The notes beneath the pieces are model-generated. The model was not told the DNA's origin and searched no databases. It saw nothing but the letters and a program-made list of their open reading frames with translations. A stretch of 64,000 bases of DNA from assembly GCF_007827595.1 (NCBI RefSeq), contig NZ_VISR01000039.1, positions 20,756 to 84,755 on the forward strand, read 5' to 3'. This DNA is from Streptomyces sp. BK340. Its GTDB lineage: Bacteria; Actinomycetota; Actinomycetes; Streptomycetales; Streptomycetaceae. Of this stretch, positions 43,274 to 52,368 are shown piece after piece. A program made the translations under genes and the position numbers. Numbering within the stretch: position 1 is the stretch's first letter; each line of letters opens with the position of its first letter.

Positions 43274-44707
43274 ATGACGGTGCAGCAACAGCACGCCACG
43301 ATTCCGACGGTTCTGGTCTACGAGGACGACCCCGGATTCCCTCCGCAGGTCAACATGCCAGTACCGCACCCCGTTCCCCAGCTCGACACCCAACCCTTCC
43401 CCACGGCCATCGCGGAAGCCGCGCCGCAGCCGAATGGTGCCGGGCCCGGCACTGAGGCCTTCCGCTACTGGGTGGCGGCCGATGCGCTCAGCAGGGCCAG
43501 CCAGACCTGGGGTCCGCTGGTTCCGACCGGAACGCACTGGCATCCCATGGTCGGACGCGCCCTCACCGCGCACCTCAACGCAGGAAACGACCTCAACGCT
43601 TTCTATGACAGGAAAGGCCTGTGGTTCTTCCGCAGTACGGTGGCAGGTGTCACTGTCGCCGCGTGCGAGAGCCCGGAGGTCGTCGCGCACGAGACGGGTC
43701 ACGCGATCCTCGACGCCCTGTGCCCCCGGCTGTTCAACGCCGCGAGCGCGGAGACGGCCGCCCTGCACGAAGCCTTCGGAGACATCAGCGCGCTGCTGAC
43801 CTCGCTCCAGCTGGAACCTCTGCGGATCGCGGTACTGGCCGAGACACAGAGCGACCTCGAACTGTCCTCGCGGGTGACGAGGATGGCCGAGCAACTGGGC
43901 GCTGCGATCCGCCAGGGCCACCCGAACGCGGTAGACGCGGACTGCCTGCGCAACCTGTCGAACAGCTTCTTCTACCACGACCCGGTTGAGATGCCGCCGA
44001 ACGGACCGGCGAACATGCTCTCCAGCGAGCCGCACTCGTTCTCCCGGGTGTTCAGCGGTGCGTTCCTGAAGGTGGTCGCCGGGATCTTCCGGCAGCAGGA
44101 CCTGCAGGACCAGGCCGGTCTGGGCCTCGCGGCCGAGATCGCGGGACAGCTGCTGGTCGATGCGGTCGTGGCCGCGCCGGTGGTGTCCGCCTACTACGCA
44201 CAGGTCGCGGGTCACATGATCGCCGCGGACCAGCGCCGCAACGGCGGCAAGTACGGAACCTCCCTGCGATCGGCGTTCATCCGTCACGGCATCCTCTCCC
44301 TGGAGGCCGCCGTGTCCATCACCGAACCGGAGGTGGCACGCAAAGCCGCCGCAATCGCCGAGGCCACGCCGGGTGGCGCTGACGACGAGGGACTCACGGC
44401 CGTGACGCTCCACGGGGCGGCGTACGGACTCACCCAGCCCCTCATCCTCTCCGCCCCCGCACAGGAACGACGGTTCGGTATCGCGGGCTCCGACCCCGCC
44501 GGCGGCTCGGTACGCCCGGCCGACCCCGAGCGGGTCGCCACGTCGTACCTCGAGGACCTCTTCCGCCGCGGTCGCGTCGCCGTACCCGAGGAGTACCGTT
44601 CCGCTACGGCGTTCGTCGACGGCAGCCCCTCCCGGCTCAAGACGCACGAGATCACGCGAAGCACGACCGGCGAGGGCCTCGCTCTGGTGAGGCGGTGCTT
44701 CGACTGA
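43274..44707 (+). CDS. Gluzincin metallopeptidase-like protein (M4-like)
   Basis: The 477-residue protein has a zinc site H139-E-T-G-H143 (VVAHETGHAILD) and a downstream E166 in LHEAFGDIS, the spacing used by thermolysin-type gluzincins. E140 would be catalytic. No signal peptide or membrane helix is present, so it is probably cytoplasmic or exported by an unusual route. Outside the active site the sequence is not recognised. ATG 43274 was chosen because conserved-looking sequence begins there; the frame stays open upstream without a better ribosome site. It ends convergently with a small gene. Confidence 0.75.
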   Translation: MTVQQQHATIPTVLVYEDDPGFPPQVNMPVPHPVPQLDTQPFPTAIAEAAPQPNGAGPGTEAFRYWVAADALSRASQTWGPLVPTGTHWHPMVGRALTAHLNAGNDLNAFYDRKGLWFFRSTVAGVTVAACESPEVVAHETGHAILDALCPRLFNAASAETAALHEAFGDISALLTSLQLEPLRIAVLAETQSDLELSSRVTRMAEQLGAAIRQGHPNAVDADCLRNLSNSFFYHDPVEMPPNGPANMLSSEPHSFSRVFSGAFLKVVAGIFRQQDLQDQAGLGLAAEIAGQLLVDAVVAAPVVSAYYAQVAGHMIAADQRRNGGKYGTSLRSAFIRHGILSLEAAVSITEPEVARKAAAIAEATPGGADDEGLTAVTLHGAAYGLTQPLILSAPAQERRFGIAGSDPAGGSVRPADPERVATSYLEDLFRRGRVAVPEEYRSATAFVDGSPSRLKTHEITRSTTGEGLALVRRCFD

Positions 44708-44722
44708 GCAGTCGCGGCGCAA

Positions 44723-44938
44723 TCAGTGGAAGAAGCGCAGACGACGGACGGTGAGCCGTCCGTCGTCCCCGCGCTTGACGACGTGTGTCGTACGCGGCGT
44801 CGGCTCCTCACCCTCGAACACCGCCTCGCCCCGCGCCAACAGGTCGCTGATGAACTTCTCGGTCGCCCGGCGCTCGGCGTCATCGCCCTGCCCGCCTTCG
44901 CCGGCGCTCTTCCGGTCCTCTTCACCATCTGCACTCAC
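44723..44938 (-). CDS. Small conserved-looking acidic/basic protein, unknown
   Basis: The 71-residue protein (MSADGEEDRKSAGEGGQG..., ending RLTVRRLRFFH) is rich in charged residues, with a helix ERRATEKFISDLLARGEAVF. GTG 44938 has GGAG eight bases upstream. It follows the HAD gene in the same direction (93 bp apart). No family was recognised. Confidence 0.55.
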   Translation of the reverse strand: MSADGEEDRKSAGEGGQGDDAERRATEKFISDLLARGEAVFEGEEPTPRTTHVVKRGDDGRLTVRRLRFFH

Positions 44939-45030
44939 GTAACGCACTCCTTGTCGCGAATATCCGGATGCCTGCCGAGAGCGGATCACGCGGCTGTCGG
45001 GTCCGGCGCAGGTCAAGCCGCCAAAAGCCC

Positions 45031-45717
45031 CTAGGGGGCTCGGTGAGGGGCGTCCGCAAGCGTTTCGGCTGCCGAGACGGGCTTGTCGTCCCTGACCGGG
45101 AAGGCTGCCGTGTCGTCCACCGGTCCCCGCACATCCACCGGGAAACCGGCACGCGTGAGCGTTCCGGCGCCCTGTGCGGTCACCATGACGAGCGCGAGCC
45201 GCTCGGACACGACCTGCATGACAACGGCCTCGCTCTCGTCCACGGCCGCGGTCAACTCCTGCAGGCCCAGGCCGTCCGGCAGCTCCGTACGCGCCCGGAA
45301 CACGGGACGGTTCTCCATCGCGGCGAGAGCGAACACCGGGTGGGCCGCAGTACGCATCCGCACCTGCCGTGCGAACGCGCGCTCGGCGGCGTCCTCGCCC
45401 ACGAACACACACTCGTCGGCGGCCGTCCCTCCTGTGCTCGCGACCGCCTGGTCGAAGATCACACGACTGTCCTTGGCTCCCCAGTGCACAAGTGCCTCGT
45501 CCGAAAAGCGGTCGGGGAACGCCTCGTGCAGCGCGGCCGCTGCCCGTGCGACGGCACCGTCACCGGGTCCGGGGTTGGAGATGATGCCCCTGCGTACGTC
45601 GCGTAGGGCGTCGAGTACTGCCATGACACGTGGTCGGGGCTGAAGTGTCAGGGAGCCGTCCGGTTCCACATGCGGATCCGCCAGAGTCGCCCCGATGTCG
45701 AAGAAAATCACAGGCAT
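45031..45717 (-). CDS. HAD-superfamily hydrolase
   Basis: The 228-residue protein starts MPVIFFDIGATLADP, a HAD motif I with the nucleophile Asp but Gly where the usual second Asp stands. IISNPGP resembles motif II, and VFVGEDAAERAFARQVRMRT resembles motif IV. The C-terminal third is unusual. Substrate unknown; the missing second Asp suggests an atypical or weak phosphatase. ATG 45717. Confidence 0.75.
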   Translation of the reverse strand: MPVIFFDIGATLADPHVEPDGSLTLQPRPRVMAVLDALRDVRRGIISNPGPGDGAVARAAAALHEAFPDRFSDEALVHWGAKDSRVIFDQAVASTGGTAADECVFVGEDAAERAFARQVRMRTAAHPVFALAAMENRPVFRARTELPDGLGLQELTAAVDESEAVVMQVVSERLALVMVTAQGAGTLTRAGFPVDVRGPVDDTAAFPVRDDKPVSAAETLADAPHRAP

Positions 45718-45975
45718 GTGGAGCGCCTCCCCGCGCTGAGCGCTTTCGAGTCGGGCCGCCCGGGTGAAAAGGCCCCACGACGTGAACTGCCGGATGACGG
45801 TGGTCGGCGAGGGCGGCGGTGGCCGGACTCGCGTGGCATGGCCGGGAGCGGCTGAACAAGGCGGAACGGGAAAGTTCACCACGATCGAGTGAATGACTCC
45901 GATTAGCGGCAACCGCACGCCATCTCTACAAGTCACACGTGTCGCACTCAACCGCACCTGACCCTGGGGGGGACC

Positions 45976-46605
45976 ATGAGCCACCAGCAATACCCGCCGC
46001 AGCAGCCCGGATGGGGCGGGCCCCAGCAGCAGCCCTACGGTGCCCCGCCGCAGTGGCAGCCGCCGCAGCCGAAGAAGACCGGCTTCGGGAAGATCCTCGG
46101 CCTTGGCTGCCTCGGCTTTGTCGGCGTCATCGTGCTGATCGGAATCATCGGCGCCGCCGTCAATGGCGGCTCCAGCCCGAAGAGCTCCGGCGCCTCGAGC
46201 GACGTCAAGCCCGCCGCCTCCGCGCCGAAGGCCAACAAGCAGCCCGCCCAAGACATCGACCAGGGCAGCGGGCAGAAGCCAGGCAACAAGAAGAAGACCG
46301 CCCAGAAGGTCGTCACCTTCAAGGTGTGGGGCACCGCCCCCGCCGGCGCCCTCGGCTCGCTCGACATCACCTATGGATCCGACTCGGACAGCCGGAACGG
46401 TGAATTTCGGAACGGCAAGTTCGAGGCCACCCTGCCCCTGAACGACGACGCCATGTACTACACCGTGAACGCGCAGCTCCAGGGCTCCGGGGACATCAAC
46501 TGTTCGGTCACAGTCGATGGCCACACGAAGAAGGGGCACGCCGCCGGTGGCTACAACATCTGTGACGCGCAGCTGAGTTCCGGCCTGCTCGGCGGCTGGG
46601 ACTGA
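45976..46605 (+). CDS. Membrane-anchored protein with Pro/Gln-rich N-terminus
   Basis: The 209-residue protein has a cytoplasmic PQ-rich segment (1-34), a membrane helix at about 40-62 (ILGLGCLGFVGVIVLIGIIG) and a Ser/Ala/Lys-rich linker. An extracytoplasmic beta-rich domain follows (VVTFKVWGTAPAGALGSLDI), resembling MmpS-like domains, with a cysteine pair (INCSVTV, YNICDAQ). Role unknown. The ATG follows GGGGGG. A strong hairpin follows the stop. Confidence 0.8.
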   Translation: MSHQQYPPQQPGWGGPQQQPYGAPPQWQPPQPKKTGFGKILGLGCLGFVGVIVLIGIIGAAVNGGSSPKSSGASSDVKPAASAPKANKQPAQDIDQGSGQKPGNKKKTAQKVVTFKVWGTAPAGALGSLDITYGSDSDSRNGEFRNGKFEATLPLNDDAMYYTVNAQLQGSGDINCSVTVDGHTKKGHAAGGYNICDAQLSSGLLGGWD

Positions 46606-46618
46606 CGCAGTGAACTGT

Positions 46619-46641
46619 CGGCGCGGCACCCTGCCGCGCCG
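46619..46641 (+). terminator. Rho-independent-like hairpin
   Basis: CGGCGCGGC and GCCGCGCCG pair perfectly around ACCCT, 13 bp after the stop of the membrane-anchored protein. No T run is present. Confidence 0.75.
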
Positions 46642-47184
46642 GTCACCAGGCGCCGCGCTGTTTCCTGGCAGCCTCGTTGAATGCCGCTCATGTGCGAGCT
46701 CACACTTCGGTGCGTCTGCGGCTGCACCATGACCCCGGACGGCCGTGCTGGACACGGTGCCTTCCGATGCGGATGCGGATGCGGATGCGGCCGTGGCGGT
46801 GCACGACTCACGGAACAGCTCGCCCTCGTTCGGCGCTGCAGTTGCAGTTGCGGCGCTTCGCAAAGGACGCCGCGAGGCTGCCTGGCGTGCCCCGGGTGAA
46901 ATGGTTCGCCGCGGCGCAGGTCGTAGGTTTCTGGACTTCTGCGGACTTCGGATTCTGTCCTGCTGACGCCGGCCTTCCTCACCGACCCCGTGCTCGACCG
47001 GGCCCGCGGTCCGGCCACCCACCTTCAGGGCCTGACCGGCCTCCTGGCCGCAGCCGCCCAGGGCCAGGAGCAACCATCCCCGCTCTCAGTGCGCGCAGGC
47101 CCTGGCGGCCGGGGACTGAACCCGTTCCCTCCGGCCCCCGGCGCGGGTGCCGGACGCCGCGCTCGGGGTCATCATGGGAGCGTG
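46642..47184. other. Gene-free stretch with a short hexamer repeat
   Basis: No supported gene. GATGCG/GCGGAT repeats about four times at 46766-46790. Open frames across it encode cysteine- or serine-rich low-complexity peptides produced by the repeat and have no ribosome site. Confidence 0.5.
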
Positions 47185-48120
47185 ATGGAGCTGTTCCCAC
47201 CGATTCCCCTGACAGAGTGGCGGGACACCAAGGAGACGCTGCACCGCTTCGCACAGATCGTCGGCAAGATCCGCCTGGCGGCGAGCACCCGGCGCAACCA
47301 CTGGTGGAACGTCCCGTTCCATGTCACGGGGCGCGGCATCACCACGCGTCCGATGGGTCAGGTCGACGGGAATCCGATCTTCACGATCGACTTCGACTTC
47401 GTCGACCACCGGCTCATCGTCGCGACGCTGGACGGCGACGAGCGGTCCTTCCCGCTTCCGGGCCAGTCCGTCGCGTCCTTCCACGCCGCGACCCTGGCCG
47501 CTCTGAACGCGCTGGGCGTTCGGGTCGACATCGCCATTCCCAGGCCCTTCGACCTGCCCGACACCGGCCGGCCGTTCGCCCAGGACACCGAGCACGCGAC
47601 CTACGATCCCGTGGCCGCCAACCGCTACTGGCGGGTCCTGAGCCAGGTGGCGTCCGTGCTGGAGGAGTTCGCGGCGGGCTTCTCGGGAAAGAGCAGCCCG
47701 GTGCACCACTTCTGGCACACCTTCGACATCGCCCACAGCCGGTTCTCCGGGCGACAGATCGACCAGCCCCGGCAGGTCGACCCCGTAACCCGGGAGGCGT
47801 ACTCCCGGGAAGTGATCAGTTTCGGCTTCTGGTTCGGCGACGACACCTTCACCGAACCGGCTTTCTACTCCTACACAGCCCCCGAGCCCACCGGCCTGGC
47901 CGGGGCGCCGCTCAGCCCCGCGTCCGCGCGGTGGGTCACGCGCGGCGACAGCCACCTGGCCGTGCTGTGCTACGACGAAGCCCGCGTCGAGACCGACCCC
48001 CGTGCCGCCGTCCTCTCCTTCTACGAAAGCGCCTACCGGGCCGGGGCCGAACGCGCCGGATGGGACATCGCTGCGCTCGCGTGCCCCGGAGGCATCACGG
48101 ACCCGGTCCGGCAGATCTGA
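47185..48120 (+). CDS. DUF5996 family protein
   Basis: The 311-residue protein contains WRDTKETLHRFAQIVGKIRL, NHWWNVPFHVTGRGITTRPM, HFWHTFDIAHSRFSGRQ and ISFGFWFGDDTF, diagnostic of DUF5996. The function is unknown. ATG 47185 with GGGAG upstream; GTG 47182 is one codon earlier. It is monocistronic in appearance. Confidence 0.88.
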   Translation: MELFPPIPLTEWRDTKETLHRFAQIVGKIRLAASTRRNHWWNVPFHVTGRGITTRPMGQVDGNPIFTIDFDFVDHRLIVATLDGDERSFPLPGQSVASFHAATLAALNALGVRVDIAIPRPFDLPDTGRPFAQDTEHATYDPVAANRYWRVLSQVASVLEEFAAGFSGKSSPVHHFWHTFDIAHSRFSGRQIDQPRQVDPVTREAYSREVISFGFWFGDDTFTEPAFYSYTAPEPTGLAGAPLSPASARWVTRGDSHLAVLCYDEARVETDPRAAVLSFYESAYRAGAERAGWDIAALACPGGITDPVRQI

Positions 48121-48432
48121 CCACCGGACCGGAGAGGCCAACGATCGAGCGCGGTCAGTGGAGCAGCTCCCTCCCGGTTCGAAGCTGGTCAGGAAGGAGA
48201 GAGTGTCCCGCCGCGCGCGTGCTTCGTTCCGTGCTGCGGGGGTCAGGCATCGCAGCGTCCGATATGCCCGCACGCCGCGCAGCCCCGGAGATGAAACGAC
48301 CACCCCGGTCCGCAGCCCGCCATGCACTCCAATGCACTCCACGCAGTCTGCTCAGCTGGGAGTGGCGGTCGGATCGAGGCCCGGGATCTGGCGGTGCGGC
48401 ATCAGGGATGCCGCCCTGATCAGGCGCTGTCG
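48121..48432. other. Gene-free stretch
   Basis: Nothing supportable was found in these 312 bases except a short direct repeat, ATGCACTCCA, twice near 48321-48342. Confidence 0.45.
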
Positions 48433-48906
48433 TCAGGTTTCTGTGCCGGTGCGCGCCAGGATTCCTTTGAGCAGGCCCGTGGCCTGGCCCACCTCGATGA
48501 GGTAGCCGTCCGGATCACGCATGTAGCAGCGCAGCTCGGCACGGCGGTCGATGGGCGGAGTCAGGAACTCGGCCCCTTTGGCGCGCGCCGTGGCGTAGAA
48601 GTCGTGGATGTCCGCCACCCGTACGTTCAGGAAGCTGGAGACGGTGTTGAGGTCCTCCGGTGTGCGAAGGACGACATCGGGTTTGTCGTCGGTGGGGCCC
48701 CCGCCCGGGTTCATGATGATCCAGCTGTTGGCGACCCTGACGATGCAGGGGTTCTCGTCCATCACCACCCTTCCACCCAGTACGTCTGCGTAGAACGCCC
48801 GCGAGCGAGGGACATCGCTGACCGTGAGGAAGTGCGTGAGTACCAGGCCCTCGGCCGGTGCAGGAAGGTCGTCGGCTGTGGCGCCGGCGGACGTGACGTC
48901 GGACAT
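48433..48906 (-). CDS. VOC-family (glyoxalase/bleomycin-resistance-like) protein
   Basis: The 157-residue protein has two beta-alpha-beta-beta-beta halves: THFLTVSDVPRSRAFYADVLGG with CIVRVANSWIIMN, and FLNVRVADIHDFYATARAKG with CYMRDPDGYLIEVGQAT. Metal-ligand positions H/E are partly present (H25-like, E in YLIEVGQ). Substrate unknown. ATG 48906 was chosen because the longer frame has no conserved residues. Confidence 0.85.
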   Translation of the reverse strand: MSDVTSAGATADDLPAPAEGLVLTHFLTVSDVPRSRAFYADVLGGRVVMDENPCIVRVANSWIIMNPGGGPTDDKPDVVLRTPEDLNTVSSFLNVRVADIHDFYATARAKGAEFLTPPIDRRAELRCYMRDPDGYLIEVGQATGLLKGILARTGTET

Positions 48907-48999
48907 GTGCCGAGCGTATGGCGCGCACGGCCGTTCCGGTCCGCGCCGCACCGGTGACAGTGCGGCGCGAGCGGATGGGGCAGACGGGCTGCAGGCTGG

Positions 49000-49437
49000 T
49001 CAGGACAGTTCGCGGACCCCGAGTTGCTGCACGAACAGCAGACTGTCGGCGTTGGCCCAGTACTCGGCGAGCATGCCGTCCTTGATCAGCAGGGTATCGG
49101 TGCCGGTGAAGTGGACGCGGTTGCCCACGGCGTCGTCGGACGCGCCGGGGAAGCCTCCGGCGTAGGTGCCTTCGGCTGCCCAGCGGACCACCAGGAAGTC
49201 GTCAGTGGCGATCGGGCCGACCGTGATCTCGAAGCTGAGGTCGCGCAGGATGGTGTGGATGCCGGTCACCCAGCCGTTCAGGCCCTCGCGGCCGTGCACG
49301 GTGTCGTCGCCGGAGCCGGTGATGGGGGCGGCGTGTGCGATGAAGTCAGGCGCGATGATCTTGTCGGTCTGGGACAGGTCGTTGTTCCACAGGTCCTTCC
49401 AAGCCTCGGCGAGCAGGGCGTTGGCGGAAGCGGACAT
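49000..49437 (-). CDS. SnoaL-like ester cyclase/NTF2-fold protein
   Basis: The 145-residue protein has WKDLWNNDLSQTDKIIAPDFIAH, GREGLNGWVTGIHTILRDLSF, VVRWAAEGTYAGGF and VHFTGTDTLLIKDGMLAEYW, the SnoaL polyketide-cyclase-like pattern. It may hydrolyse or isomerise a small molecule. The ATG follows GAAGGAG. It lies 169 bp downstream of the carotenoid oxygenase on the same strand and may extend that operon. Confidence 0.85.
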   Translation of the reverse strand: MSASANALLAEAWKDLWNNDLSQTDKIIAPDFIAHAAPITGSGDDTVHGREGLNGWVTGIHTILRDLSFEITVGPIATDDFLVVRWAAEGTYAGGFPGASDDAVGNRVHFTGTDTLLIKDGMLAEYWANADSLLFVQQLGVRELS

Positions 49438-49606
49438 GGCAGTTCTCCTTCGTGTTGATGGACTGCGTGGCGCCGTCGTCGAAGTCGACACCGGCGCCGT
49501 GTTCGGGTCTCCTGGCGGAATTGCTGCTGACACGGCTGCCGAGGTGGGGTTGGAGCCCGGGCCGTTGCTGCGGGGGATCAGCGACGGCCCGGACGGCTCG
49601 GGTGGG

Positions 49607-50950
49607 TCAGGCAGGCAGTTCGGAATCGGGGATCCAGTGGCCGTGGATGCCGGCGGGCACCCTGCGGGGGAGTTCGACGGCGGCCACGGTGCTCAGGTCG
49701 CTCGCGTCCAGGACGAGCAGTTCCGAGGCGTCGGCCCTGAGGTCGCTGACGATGGTGAGCAGGTAGCCGTCGTCCTCGGCGGTCCCGCCCGCGGCGGGCG
49801 CGAAGACGGCCTCGCCGGGCATCCGGCCCTCGCCGTGCGCGAGCAGTTTCTCCTGGCCGGACTGTGTGTCGAACTTGACGGTGTGATAGCCCGACAGCCC
49901 GGTGCCGGGGAAGGCGATGGCGTAGCTGTAGCGGTAGGCCGAACCGGTGTGGGCGTCGTTGATCGACGGGAACTCGGTGGCCAGGTCGTTGAGGGACTCG
50001 GTGGTGACCTTGCCCGTGGCCGGGTCCATGATCCACCGGTAGAAGGTCGAGCCGGCGTCCGGGCTGGTGCCGTAGCCGGGAGCGCCGACCCACCACTTCC
50101 ACGAGCTCTCCCAGGCGGAACGGTCGAAGCACGGTGCTTCGAGGACGATCCGGCCCTGCGCGTCGGTATAGGCATTGGTCACGTGCAACAGCGCTGCCTG
50201 GTCGGCCACTTCGTACCAGGTGGTCCTGCCCCCGGCGCGCGGCATCACGCCGATGCGCAGCGGGACGTCGTCGTGCCAGCGGTAGGGGATGCCGGACTGC
50301 TCGGCGTGGTCGAAGACCACCGGCGAGTTGATGAAGACGACGTGCTCGCGGGTGATGGCGAAGTCGTGCATGAGCGAGGGGCCGGAGCCGTCGATGACCT
50401 CCGAGCTGACGATGTCGCCGGAGGCGTCGGCCACGTAGTAGGTCAGATACGGCGGGAAGGGGCTGTAGCTGAAGAAGTGCAGTTCGCCGGTCTCCGGGTC
50501 CTCCTTGGGGTGGGCGGTCATCGCGCTGGTGAGCTTGCCGCCGAAGTCGTGGACGCCGATCGTGTCGAGGTCGGCGCTGACCTCCCAGGGCAGGTTGGCC
50601 TCCTGCAGAGCCAGGTAACGGCCTCCATGGAAGATGATGTTGGTGGCGGCGGCGCTGACTTCGAGTTCGGTTCCGGTGAAGGGCGCGCCGTCCAGGTAGG
50701 GGGTGCGCACCCAGCGGTTGCGGTACCACTCGGCCCGGCCGCCCGTGAGGCGGACCCCGTGGATCATGCCCTCGCCGCGGAACCAGTGCGTGGGGGTGAC
50801 GCCCGGCTTGGGGTTGTGACCGTTGCGGAAGTAGCGGCCGTCCAGCTCAGGCGGGAGGCTGCCGCGTACCTTCAGCTCGTGGCCGGTGATCTCGTCGGTG
50901 ACGGGGGTGAAGTGGCCGCTGACATAGGGCTTGTCGATAGTCATGGTCAT
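49607..50950 (-). CDS. Carotenoid oxygenase (RPE65/CCD family)
   Basis: The 447-residue non-haem iron dioxygenase has VRGSLPPELDGRYFRNGHNP and HWFRGEGMIHGVRL at the N-terminus, LTSAMTAHPKEDPETGELHF (iron His), SLMHDFAITREHVVF (iron His) and a C-terminal GIHGHWIPDSELP (iron His). It cleaves a carotenoid or related stilbene/lignostilbene double bond. ATG 50950 overlaps the MFS stop (ATGA), implying translational coupling. A second start, MTIDK, lies two codons in. Confidence 0.94.
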   Translation of the reverse strand: MTMTIDKPYVSGHFTPVTDEITGHELKVRGSLPPELDGRYFRNGHNPKPGVTPTHWFRGEGMIHGVRLTGGRAEWYRNRWVRTPYLDGAPFTGTELEVSAAATNIIFHGGRYLALQEANLPWEVSADLDTIGVHDFGGKLTSAMTAHPKEDPETGELHFFSYSPFPPYLTYYVADASGDIVSSEVIDGSGPSLMHDFAITREHVVFINSPVVFDHAEQSGIPYRWHDDVPLRIGVMPRAGGRTTWYEVADQAALLHVTNAYTDAQGRIVLEAPCFDRSAWESSWKWWVGAPGYGTSPDAGSTFYRWIMDPATGKVTTESLNDLATEFPSINDAHTGSAYRYSYAIAFPGTGLSGYHTVKFDTQSGQEKLLAHGEGRMPGEAVFAPAAGGTAEDDGYLLTIVSDLRADASELLVLDASDLSTVAAVELPRRVPAGIHGHWIPDSELPA

Positions 50951-52227
50951 GCCTTTCGGGTCGAGAGAGCCGAGACGAGGAGGGTCAGGGCGGCGCAGGC
51001 CAGGAAGGCCGCGCCGGGGGAGGGGAGCAGGGTCAGGAAGGACAGGCCGATGGCTCCGCCGATCTGCCGGGTGGCGTTGACCAGCCCGCCGGCCAGGCCG
51101 TTGTCAGTGGCCAGGACGCCCGTGGAGGACATCGCGGTGAGCCGGACGAAGGCCACCCCGAGACCGATGCCTATGAGGAGCGTCGGGCCGAGCAAGTCCG
51201 CAAAGAAGGTGCCCTCGGCCGGAGTCCGGGACAGCCAGGCCAGTCCGGCCGCGAGAACCAGCAGGCCCGTGGGAAGCACGAGGCGGCCGGAGACCTTGCC
51301 GGTGCCCCATGACGAGGCAGTGATCGTGAGGGCGAGGGGAAGCTGGGTCAGCCCGGCCTCCAGGGGTGAGTAGCCGAGGGCGCGCTGCTGATACAGGGGC
51401 AGGAAGTAGAACAGGCCGAGCCAGACCGCGCCCAGCAGGGCCATCAGCACGTTGGGCACCGCCACCACGCGCATCCGCGCCGGCAGCAGCGGGTCGGTGG
51501 CACGCCGCTGGAGCACCACGAACAGGCCGAGCAGCGCCACACCGGCCACGGCCAGCGGCCAATGGCCGGACAGGCCGTAGGTGAGCGAGACCAGCCCCGC
51601 CGTCACCGACATCGCGCCCGGCGCGTCCAGGCTTCCGCCACGCGGCCGGTCGGCCCCGACGAGCAGCCGGGTGGCCACAAGCACGGCCAAGGCGAAGGGC
51701 ACCATCACGACGAACACCGCACGCCAGCCGTACAGACTGGTGAGCAGCCCGCTCAGCAGCACACCTGCCGCCCCGCCGGCACCGGAGACCGCGCCCCACA
51801 CTCCGAGCGCGGTGCCACGCCGCTCCCTGTCGGGATAGAGCGTCAGCACGAGGGCCAGCGCTGTAGGCGCCAGCAGCGCGGCACCGATTCCCTGCACTGC
51901 CCTGCAGGCGATCAGCGCGATCACCGTGGGCGCCAGTGCCGCGCCCAGGGACGACAGCGCGAACAGGCCGATGCCCAGCAGAAACACGCGGCGAAGGCCG
52001 TATACGTCGCCTGCGCGCCCGCCCGGCAGCAACAGCGCGCCGAAGACCAGCACGTAGGCGTTGACCGTCCAAGCCTGGCCCGTGTCCGACAGAGCGAGCC
52101 CGTCCCGGATCCGGGGCAGGGCGACGTTAACGATCGAAGTGCTCAGCACGACCAGGAACTGGGCCGTGGCCAGAACCGCCAGTGATGTCCAGTCGGTGGC
52201 GGTCGGTTGCTCTGCGGTGCGGGTCAT
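50947..52227 (-). CDS. MFS transporter, DHA2-like
   Basis: The 426-residue protein has 12 or more membrane segments. Motifs are STSIVNVALPRIRDGLALS (motif D1), LLPGGRAGDVYGLRRVFLLG (motif A) and GVWGAVSGAGGAAGVLLSG (motif C of antiporters). It is probably an exporter of the carotenoid oxygenase product or of a drug; the substrate is inferred from coupling only. It is divergent from the LAL regulator (141 bp). Confidence 0.92.
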   Translation of the reverse strand: MTRTAEQPTATDWTSLAVLATAQFLVVLSTSIVNVALPRIRDGLALSDTGQAWTVNAYVLVFGALLLPGGRAGDVYGLRRVFLLGIGLFALSSLGAALAPTVIALIACRAVQGIGAALLAPTALALVLTLYPDRERRGTALGVWGAVSGAGGAAGVLLSGLLTSLYGWRAVFVVMVPFALAVLVATRLLVGADRPRGGSLDAPGAMSVTAGLVSLTYGLSGHWPLAVAGVALLGLFVVLQRRATDPLLPARMRVVAVPNVLMALLGAVWLGLFYFLPLYQQRALGYSPLEAGLTQLPLALTITASSWGTGKVSGRLVLPTGLLVLAAGLAWLSRTPAEGTFFADLLGPTLLIGIGLGVAFVRLTAMSSTGVLATDNGLAGGLVNATRQIGGAIGLSFLTLLPSPGAAFLACAALTLLVSALSTRKA

Positions 52228-52368
52228 GTCTCGACACTCGCAGCGGGCGCCCGCCGCTCGCGTCGGTAGTCATTGCCTATACGACTCCTTGCGGGACGGC
52301 TTCTCGGGCACTGGGGTCTGTTCCGGATTCCCCTGTGCCACACAACCGCACCGCATAGGTTTTCGAAC

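Noticed and set aside
44701..44714. CGACTGAGCAGTCG palindrome as a terminator or att site
   Set aside because: A 6-bp stem with a 2-nt loop overlapping the metallopeptidase stop is too tight, and no partner repeat was seen.
46766..46790. Short tandem GCGGAT repeats as a CRISPR or regulatory array
   Set aside because: About four 6-bp units only, with no spacers and no cas genes anywhere in the window.
46681..46899. Cysteine-rich small protein (CGCGCGCG) candidate
   Set aside because: The cysteine run is produced by the GCGGAT hexamer repeat; other frames give equal low-complexity peptides and no ribosome site is present.
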